Below, piece after piece: positions 58,399 through 64,000 of a stretch of DNA of 64,000 nucleotides (the first letter of the stretch is position 1; every line of letters begins with the position of its first letter). Source of the stretch: Roseateles sp. (GTDB taxonomy: Bacteria > Pseudomonadota > Gammaproteobacteria > Burkholderiales > Burkholderiaceae); NCBI GenBank assembly GCA_019232985.1, contig JAFAMW010000059.1:1-64000 (forward strand). The letters run 5' to 3'. The notes beneath the pieces are model-generated. The model did no database searches, had not been told where the DNA came from, and saw only the letters and a list, made by a program, of their open reading frames with translations. The position numbers and the translations under genes were made by a program.

Positions 58399-60551
58399 GG
58401 GCCTTCTTCCGGGAGCAGAGTGTGGCGCAGCTGTTCGAATTCGGCGGCGGTATCGGGCGATTCGCGCGTGCTCGACAGGGCCATGCGCACGCGCGTCGCG
58501 TTGGCGCGGCCCGGCGCGGGCTCGAGCCAGACCCAGACGCGCCGCTCCTTGACCCACAGCATCGCGAACACGCCGACGATCAGGAGGATAGCGCCGAGGT
58601 AGACGAGCTTGCTGCCCGGGGCGCGCGCGACCTGGAACACGCTGGCCTGGACCTGGCGGAAGTCGTCGAGGCGCAGCAGCACGGGCGCCGGGTAGTACAT
58701 GCTGTCCGACAGCGCGAGCGCGGCCTGGACCATGAAACGCTCGGTCTGGGTGCTCGCGTCGGGCGGCGCGAGGCCCGCGTCGGCGCGGCTGATCCGGTAG
58801 AGCTCGTAGAGGCTGCCGTTGAGGATGCGCAGCAGCACCTCGGACACATGCTGGCGCTCGGCCTCGGGCACCTCGGATTCGACGAACTGCGACAGCGTCG
58901 GCAGGCCGCCCCAGCCGCCGTCGGCCGGGCGCGCCTGGCCCGGCTTGATGCCGGTCGCGCCCGCGAACAGGGCGAGCGCGCGTGCGGCCGTGGCCTCGAG
59001 CTGCGGGCGCAGCTGCGGCTTGTCGGCCGGGCTCGCGATGGCCGCGTAGGCGTGCGCGGCGCGCGCGCGCGCGGCCGGGTCGAGCAGGGCGGTGCGCAGG
59101 CGCAGCCAGCCGTCCATCTCGCCGCGCTCGTCGGCCGGGATGCGCAGGTAGCGGAACTCCTCGGCCGGCGTGTCGCGCACGCCGGCGAGGAACACGAGCT
59201 GGCCGTCGAGCTCGATCGGCGCCACGTAGTTGTTGTACTCGCGCGCCTGGCCGGCCGCGTCGCGCAATCGGTAGCTGAACGAGGGGCCGACGTTGCGCAG
59301 GTCCTTCTTGCCGCTCGCCTTCGCGCCGCTGCCGAGGTGCTCGTCGAGCGCGGCGGCGAGGCTTTGCGAGGCGGCCGCGCCGCCGGCGTCGGCCGTGCCG
59401 TCCGGCTTCGCGAAGCTTTCGACGTTCATCACGCGCAGGCCGGCGAACTCGAGCGTGAGCTGGTCCTTGGTGTCGGTCAGGCGCGTCGAGCCGCCGACCG
59501 CGCCTTCGAGCGTGAAGGGCGCGCTCGCACCCGCGCGCATCGGCAGCGCGCTGAGCTTGAGCTTCGAGCCGCCGTCGTCGAAGCCGCTCTGGAAGATCGT
59601 CACGCCGTCGTGGACGACCGGCTTGTTGACCTCGACCGTGGCCGCGGTCAGGCGGCCGTCGGCCTTGTCGCGCAGCACGATGTCGCTCGCGAACAGCCGC
59701 GGCTGGCCGGTCGGGTAGAACTCGACGCGGAACTTGCGCAGCTGCAGGTCGAAGGGCAGCTCCTGCAGCACCGGGCCGTCGGACAGGTTCAGGCGCGCGA
59801 CGCCGCTGCTGTCGCCCTCGGCCACCTGCAGCGTGCCGCGAAAGCTCGGGCTCGACGCCGGCAGCACGTTGGTCGACAGCACCGGGCCGCTGCCCGCGTA
59901 GACCTGCTTGCCCTGGGCCCACATCAGCGCGCGCAGCAGCAGGTCGCCGTCGCCGAGCGCGGCGAGCAGGATCAGCACGATCGCGCTGTGTGCGGCGATA
60001 TAGCCGAGCTTGTTGGCCGCGCCGCGGCGGCCCGCGATCATGATGCCGTGCTCGCGCTGCTGCTCGCGCGTGCGCCAGCCCAGGCGCGCGAGCTCGGCGA
60101 GCACCCTGGCGCGCGCGTCGAGCGGCGCGAGCGCGATATGGCCGAGCGCCTTGTGGTGGTGGGCCTGGAGCGACTGCTCGCGCACCTGCTCCTTGAAGCT
60201 CTTGAGGTCGCGCACGATCTTCGGCGCGTTGCGGGCGATGCACAGGCTCGTCGAGACGACGAGGAAGCCGAGGATCAGCATGAACCACGGCGAGCCGTAG
60301 ATCGTGTACAGGTCGATGCGGCGGAACAGCTCGGCCCAGAACGGCCCGAACTGGTCGACGTAGTTGCCGAAGGGCTGGCCCTGCTCGACGATCGTGCCGG
60401 TGATCGCGGCGATCGCGATCACGCTGAGCAGCGAGATCGCGAAGCGCATCGACGCGACCAGCTCGACGAATTCGCGGGCGGCCGCGCGCGCGGCGGAAGC
60501 CGCGGGTTCGGCGGCGGGGGGCGGGGGCGGCAGGGATTCGGTCGCGGACAT
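58395..60551 (-). CDS. resB: Cytochrome c biogenesis protein ResB (system II)
   Basis: A 718-residue membrane protein with three N-terminal transmembrane segments (ISLLSVIAIAAITGTIVEQGQP; WFMLILGFLVVSTSLCIARN; LGYIAAHSAIVLILLAALGDGD), a large periplasmic domain and one C-terminal helix (LVYLGAILLIVGVFAMLWV) followed by RRVWVWL. This is the ResB/Ccs1 layout. It pairs with the CcsB-like protein to attach heme to cytochromes c such as the c4 encoded next door. The N-terminus is Pro- and Ala-rich. The genes overlap by 4 bases. Confidence 0.93.
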   Translation of the reverse strand: MSATESLPPPPPAAEPAASAARAAAREFVELVASMRFAISLLSVIAIAAITGTIVEQGQPFGNYVDQFGPFWAELFRRIDLYTIYGSPWFMLILGFLVVSTSLCIARNAPKIVRDLKSFKEQVREQSLQAHHHKALGHIALAPLDARARVLAELARLGWRTREQQREHGIMIAGRRGAANKLGYIAAHSAIVLILLAALGDGDLLLRALMWAQGKQVYAGSGPVLSTNVLPASSPSFRGTLQVAEGDSSGVARLNLSDGPVLQELPFDLQLRKFRVEFYPTGQPRLFASDIVLRDKADGRLTAATVEVNKPVVHDGVTIFQSGFDDGGSKLKLSALPMRAGASAPFTLEGAVGGSTRLTDTKDQLTLEFAGLRVMNVESFAKPDGTADAGGAAASQSLAAALDEHLGSGAKASGKKDLRNVGPSFSYRLRDAAGQAREYNNYVAPIELDGQLVFLAGVRDTPAEEFRYLRIPADERGEMDGWLRLRTALLDPAARARAAHAYAAIASPADKPQLRPQLEATAARALALFAGATGIKPGQARPADGGWGGLPTLSQFVESEVPEAERQHVSEVLLRILNGSLYELYRISRADAGLAPPDASTQTERFMVQAALALSDSMYYPAPVLLRLDDFRQVQASVFQVARAPGSKLVYLGAILLIVGVFAMLWVKERRVWVWLEPAPGRANATRVRMALSSTRESPDTAAEFEQLRHTLLPEEGP

Positions 60552-60624
60552 CGGGAGCGGACTCTACGCGTGGTTTGTGAAGCTACCCTGAGAAGGGCGG
60601 TGTCACCGGGCCGGCGCGCAGCGT

Positions 60625-60660
60625 CGGGAAAAAACAAAGGCCGGTCAACAGCACCGGCCT
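60625..60660 (-). terminator. Rho-independent terminator after the cytochrome c4 gene
   Basis: An 8-base stem AGGCCGGT/ACCGGCCT (60638-60645 and 60653-60660) with a 7-base loop. Read on the minus strand, it is followed directly by TTTGTTTTTT. This is a textbook terminator 25 bases after the cytochrome stop, separating it from resB. Confidence 0.85.
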
Positions 60661-60684
60661 CGGATCAGGTGGGGGAGGGGCGCC

Positions 60685-61302
60685 TCAGCGCAGCCCCGCC
60701 ACGTAGTCGGCAACAGCCTTGATCTCGGCGTCGTTCATCTTCGCGGCGACGACCGTCATGGTCGGGTTGTTGCCGCGCGCGCCGGCGCGGAAGGCCGTGA
60801 GCTGGGCCGCGACGTACTCGGCCTGCTGGCCGCCGATGCGCGGGTACTGGACCGGGATGCCCGAGCCGTCGGGGCTGTGGCAGCCCGCGCAGGCCGGAAT
60901 GCTGCGGTCGGCGATGCCGCCGCGGTAGATCTTCTGGCCGAGCTCGACGAGGTCCTTGTCGTGGGCGAAACCGGGCTTCGCGGTCTTGCTCGCGTAGAAC
61001 GCGGCGACGTTGCGGATGTCGTCCTCGCTGAGCGGCGCGGCCATGCCCTGCATGACGGCGCTCTTGCGCCGGCCGGCCTTGAAGTCGTGCAACTGCTTCA
61101 TCAGGTATTCGGCGTGCTGGCCCTGCAGGATCGGGTTGGCGGCGCTGCCGCGCGAACCGTCGGCCGTGTGGCAGGCCGCGCAGACCCTGGCCGAGACCTC
61201 GCCGCCCTTGGCGAGGTCGGCCTTGGCCGCGGCCTCGTCGGCGAGCGCCGCCGCCGAGGCGAACAACAGGAAACCCGAAAACAAGCAAGCGGCAGTCTTC
61301 AT
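60685..61302 (-). CDS. Diheme cytochrome c4
   Basis: A 205-residue periplasmic cytochrome with a signal peptide (residues 1-21) and two CxxCH heme sites: CAACH at 41-45 and CAGCH at 138-142. Axial methionines are likely in AVMQGMAAPLSEDD and PTMTVVAAKMND. The two similar halves are typical of cytochrome c4, which carries electrons from the bc1 complex to terminal oxidases. It is divergent from engB, a common betaproteobacterial order, and is followed by its own terminator. Confidence 0.94.
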   Translation of the reverse strand: MKTAACLFSGFLLFASAAALADEAAAKADLAKGGEVSARVCAACHTADGSRGSAANPILQGQHAEYLMKQLHDFKAGRRKSAVMQGMAAPLSEDDIRNVAAFYASKTAKPGFAHDKDLVELGQKIYRGGIADRSIPACAGCHSPDGSGIPVQYPRIGGQQAEYVAAQLTAFRAGARGNNPTMTVVAAKMNDAEIKAVADYVAGLR

Positions 61303-61404
61303 GAGCGATGGGGTTTGTTGAACGTGACCGCAGCCCCGGCACCCTGGGTCCCGGGACAGGCGAGGGGCATCTTACAATGCGATGTTCAGGACACAGCCCC
61401 CGCG

Positions 61405-62160
61405 ATGACCCAAGCAAACCCTGCATCCGAGGCCACCGCGCCCGGTCCGGCCGGCACGGACGGCGGCGCGCCGCCGAGCGACCGCGACGTGCTCGCCTGG
61501 ACACATACCGCGCGCTTCCTGACCACGGGCGCCCAGCTCCACCACCTGCCGCCGACCGAACTGCCCGAGATCGCCTTCGTCGGCCGCTCGAACGCGGGCA
61601 AGTCCACGGCGATCAATACGCTGGCCCAGCAGAAGCGCCTCGCGTTCGCGTCGAAGACGCCCGGCCGCACCCAGCACATCAACCTGTTCGAGCTCGGCCC
61701 CAAGGACGCCGCCGACGCGCTGTTCGCCGACCTGCCCGGCTACGGCTACGCGGCCGTCAACAAGAGCGCGAAGCAGCGCTGGCAGAAGGTCATGGCCGAC
61801 TACCTCGAGATCCGCCGCAGCCTGTCGGGCGTCGTGCTGATGGTCGATTCGCGCCTCGGCCTGACCGACCTCGACCGCCAGCTGCTCGAGTTCGTGAGCC
61901 CGCGCGTCGCGGGCGGCGAGGTCCGCCTGCTCGTGATCCTGACCAAGTCCGACAAGCTCAACCGCAAGGAAGCCGACGCCGTGCTCGCGAGCACGCAGGA
62001 GTTCCTCGGCTCGATCGCGACCGAGAGCTCCGACGTCGGCGTCACGCTGTTCTCGGCCCTCAAGAAGAGCGGCGTCGCCGACGTCGCCCAGGTGCTGTAC
62101 GAATGGGTGCACGCGGCGCCGGCCGTCGTCGCCGACGCGCCGGAAGCCGCCGCGGAATAG
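61405..62160 (+). CDS. engB: Ribosome biogenesis GTPase EngB (YsxC/YihA)
   Basis: A 251-residue GTPase required for assembly of the large ribosomal subunit. The G1 loop GRSNAGKST is at residues 60-68. G3 is DLPGYGYA, G4 is TKSD (LTKSDKLNRKEAD) and G5 lies in SALKKSG. The N-terminal 30 residues are Ala/Pro-rich, slightly longer than usual, and the C-terminus ends in an Ala-rich tail. The ATG at 61405 is the first sensible start after a -10-like TACAAT (61373-61378), which lacks a clear -35. Confidence 0.94.
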   Translation: MTQANPASEATAPGPAGTDGGAPPSDRDVLAWTHTARFLTTGAQLHHLPPTELPEIAFVGRSNAGKSTAINTLAQQKRLAFASKTPGRTQHINLFELGPKDAADALFADLPGYGYAAVNKSAKQRWQKVMADYLEIRRSLSGVVLMVDSRLGLTDLDRQLLEFVSPRVAGGEVRLLVILTKSDKLNRKEADAVLASTQEFLGSIATESSDVGVTLFSALKKSGVADVAQVLYEWVHAAPAVVADAPEAAAE

Positions 62161-62169
62161 GCCGGCCGG

Positions 62170-64000
62170 CTAGGGCCGCCCGATGAACAGGTAGATCGCC
62201 GTGCCGCCGAGCGGCGCATGGCCGAGCGCGAGGTACAGCGGCCCGAGGCCCGTGTCGGCGCCGAGGAACACGCTGCCGGCCGTGCGCAGGCCGCTGAGCG
62301 TGACCTCGTGGGCATGGGCCCAGGCGTTGCCGGCCTCGAGCGTGCCGCCGACGAAGAAGCCGCGCGTGAACACCGGCGCGGTGTCGAGGCGGTAGTAATA
62401 GCCGAGCCGGCCGAACAGCAGCGCGTTGCCGGTGAGCTGGCCCGGCTGGTAGCCCGACAGCTGCTGGAATCCGCCGAGCGCGTAGGGTCCCTGCGTCGAG
62501 TCGACCGGCTGCGCGGCGACGAGCCCGCTCAGGTGCAGGTTCAGCGTATGCGCGCCGAAGCTCTGCACGGCCGTGAGCTCGCCCTCGGCGCGCTGGAACC
62601 AGGTGCGCGGCTCGCCGGGGCCGCTCGTCACGCCGTCGGTATAGCTCGTCACGAGGCGCCAGCCATGCTGCGGGAAGTTCGCGTAGTCGAGCTGGTCGAG
62701 CGCGAGCTTCGCGCGCAGGCCGGTCTCGTGCCAGGTCTGGTTGAACTGCGCGGGGCTCAGGTCGGCGTTGCTGCCCACGAGCTCGGGCGTGATGCGCCAG
62801 ACCTCGTGGACCAGACCGAGCCGCCATTCGCCAAGTGCGCCGAGCGCCTGGCCGAGGTCGAGGCCCATCGAGAACTCGCCACGGCCCAGGCGCGCCTGCT
62901 CGACGCCGCTGTCGTGGTCGTAGAGCGTGAGGTTGCGGTGCTCGACCGCGCCCCAGCCCGACGCGAACCAGTCGCTCATGCCGCCGATCTTGAAGGTCAG
63001 TGGCTGGTAGAGCTCGCTGTAAAGCCGCGGCGTTGCGCCGATCGACAGCTGGTTGCGCCACTCGGTGCCGCTGTCGGTCAGCCAGTGGCGGTTGTGCGAC
63101 AGGCGCAGGTCGAACGCGCTGTGGCCGCTGAAGTCGGTCGACAGGTCGAGGCCGACGCGCAGGTAGTTCGGGCCCCAGCTCTTGTCGGCCATCTCGAAGA
63201 CCAGGGTCTTGTCGTCCCGGCCCGGCAGCGGCTCGAGCCGGTAGTCGACGCGCTCGTAGTCGCCCGAGGACGCCAGCTCGCGCACGTCGCGCTCGGCGCG
63301 CTCGGGGTCGAAGGTCTCGCCGGCCTGCGACTCGAGTCGCTGCTCGACCGCCTTCGGGTTGGTCTGGGTGCTGCCCTCGAACGCGAGCGCCGCGATCTTC
63401 GGCAGCGGACCGGGCGGCTTGCGCTGACGCCGCGCGAGCCAGGCCTGCCATTGCGCGTCGTCGACGGCCCAGCGGCGCAGCTGCGGCAGCGCGGCCTCGG
63501 CGGCGCGCTCGCCGGCCGCGATCAGCTCGGCGCAGCGCGCGAAATCGGTGTTCGAGAGCGAGCCGAGCTCGGGCGTCAGCAGATAGTCGTGCGGCCCGAG
63601 CGACGCGATCGAGCGATGCACGTTCTGCTCGGTCAGGATGCCGATCATCTGCGCCGTCACGCCGACCAGCGAGTTCAGCGCCTCGCGCCCGGCCAGCGGC
63701 GTGCCGACGTTGACGGCGACGAGCTCTTCGGCGCCGAGCGAGCGCGCGACGTCGACGGGCAGGTTGTCGACGAGGCCGCCGTCGCCGAGGATGCGCGTCT
63801 GGTTGCCGTAGGGCACCTCGGTCGGCGCGAACACGCCGGGCACGCTCATGCTCGAGCGCATCGCGAGCGCGAGGTCGCCCTGGTGCAGGACGATCTCGGC
63901 GCCGGTCTCCATGTCGCTCGCGACGGCGGCGAACGGCGTCGGCAGTGCGGCAAAGTCGGCCTGCTCGCGCTCGCCGCGGATCTCGCGGCGCAGCAGGATC
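62170..64000 (-). CDS. Patatin-like phospholipase with POTRA and Omp85-type barrel (type Vd-like), 5' end beyond window
   Basis: At least 609 residues; coding continues to the right edge without a stop, and the true start lies outside. The visible part begins in the patatin domain: FAAVASDMETGAEIVL, then MSVPGVFAPTEV and GDGGLVDNLPVDVARSLGAE, where the catalytic Asp lies in DGG. The nucleophilic GxSxG would be in the missing part. A POTRA-like region (AALAFEGSTQTNPKAVEQRLESQ) and an outer-membrane beta-barrel ending GTAIYLFIGRP follow. This layout matches PlpD-type autotransporters. The stop is 9 bases from that of engB across GCCGGCCGGC. Confidence 0.88.
   Translation of the reverse strand, partial: ILLRREIRGEREQADFAALPTPFAAVASDMETGAEIVLHQGDLALAMRSSMSVPGVFAPTEVPYGNQTRILGDGGLVDNLPVDVARSLGAEELVAVNVGTPLAGREALNSLVGVTAQMIGILTEQNVHRSIASLGPHDYLLTPELGSLSNTDFARCAELIAAGERAAEAALPQLRRWAVDDAQWQAWLARRQRKPPGPLPKIAALAFEGSTQTNPKAVEQRLESQAGETFDPERAERDVRELASSGDYERVDYRLEPLPGRDDKTLVFEMADKSWGPNYLRVGLDLSTDFSGHSAFDLRLSHNRHWLTDSGTEWRNQLSIGATPRLYSELYQPLTFKIGGMSDWFASGWGAVEHRNLTLYDHDSGVEQARLGRGEFSMGLDLGQALGALGEWRLGLVHEVWRITPELVGSNADLSPAQFNQTWHETGLRAKLALDQLDYANFPQHGWRLVTSYTDGVTSGPGEPRTWFQRAEGELTAVQSFGAHTLNLHLSGLVAAQPVDSTQGPYALGGFQQLSGYQPGQLTGNALLFGRLGYYYRLDTAPVFTRGFFVGGTLEAGNAWAHAHEVTLSGLRTAGSVFLGADTGLGPLYLALGHAPLGGTAIYLFIGRP

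Overview
The window is about 64 kb of very GC-rich chromosomal DNA, roughly 70% by eye, with strong G/C at third codon positions. It looks like a betaproteobacterium of the order Burkholderiales. The signs are the cytochrome c4 / engB / resB / ccsB / msrPQ neighbourhood, the ttcA-folB pairing, a PPi-type phosphofructokinase, a double-length UvrA, and a short GC-rich dispersed element of a kind I remember from Comamonadaceae-like genomes, embedded in bioD. I see no rRNA, tRNA, CRISPR array, transposase or phage block. The DNA is densely coding: no gene-free stretch exceeds about 250 bases.

Layout. 0-2.5 kb: pirin, an FMN reductase, a small metal-binding (HMA) protein and a TetR regulator. 2.6-14.2 kb: a leucine/isovalerate catabolic block (both 3-methylcrotonyl-CoA carboxylase subunits, a methylglutaconyl-CoA hydratase-like enoyl-CoA hydratase, HMG-CoA lyase). 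It is interleaved with the biotin operon bioA-F-D-B, which makes the carboxylase cofactor, a vapBC toxin-antitoxin pair and a small-protein/nucleotidyltransferase pair. Isovaleryl-CoA dehydrogenase is not in the window. 14.2-17 kb: a BlaI-type repressor and a BlaR1-like M56 membrane peptidase with an unusual repeat domain. 17-27 kb: dienelactone hydrolase, a membrane protein, PPi-phosphofructokinase, a DUF945 protein, a YqjD/YqjE/YqjK-like set split by a receiver-DUF3369-GGDEF-EAL protein, and a YgiQ radical SAM protein. 27-33.6 kb: a TetR-controlled RND efflux pump with adaptor, pump and outer-membrane channel. 33.7-37.2 kb: an exonuclease, a TetR regulator, a CWC protein, malonyl-CoA synthetase and an orphan receiver. 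37.4-43.1 kb: a 1882-residue tandem UvrA. 43.1-54.4 kb: an S9 peptidase, several small housekeeping or uncharacterised genes, glmU, ttcA and a flavoprotein-FolB fusion. 54.5-64 kb: hicAB, a GNAT protein, msrQ/msrP, ccsB/resB, cytochrome c4, engB and a patatin/Omp85 (type Vd-like) protein cut by the right edge.

Several genes are translationally coupled by ATGA or TGATG overlaps (bioA-F-D-B, RND pump to channel, CWC to matB, resB to ccsB). Likely control sites visible by eye are a dyad in front of vapB, a paired TACA/TGTA operator in front of the blaI-like gene, dyads in front of two tetR genes, and two rho-independent terminators. The observations most worth a second look are the SDFDRR-repeat BlaR1 variant, the flavoprotein-FolB fusion, the tandem UvrA, the dispersed repeat translated into BioD, and the small-protein/nucleotidyltransferase module.
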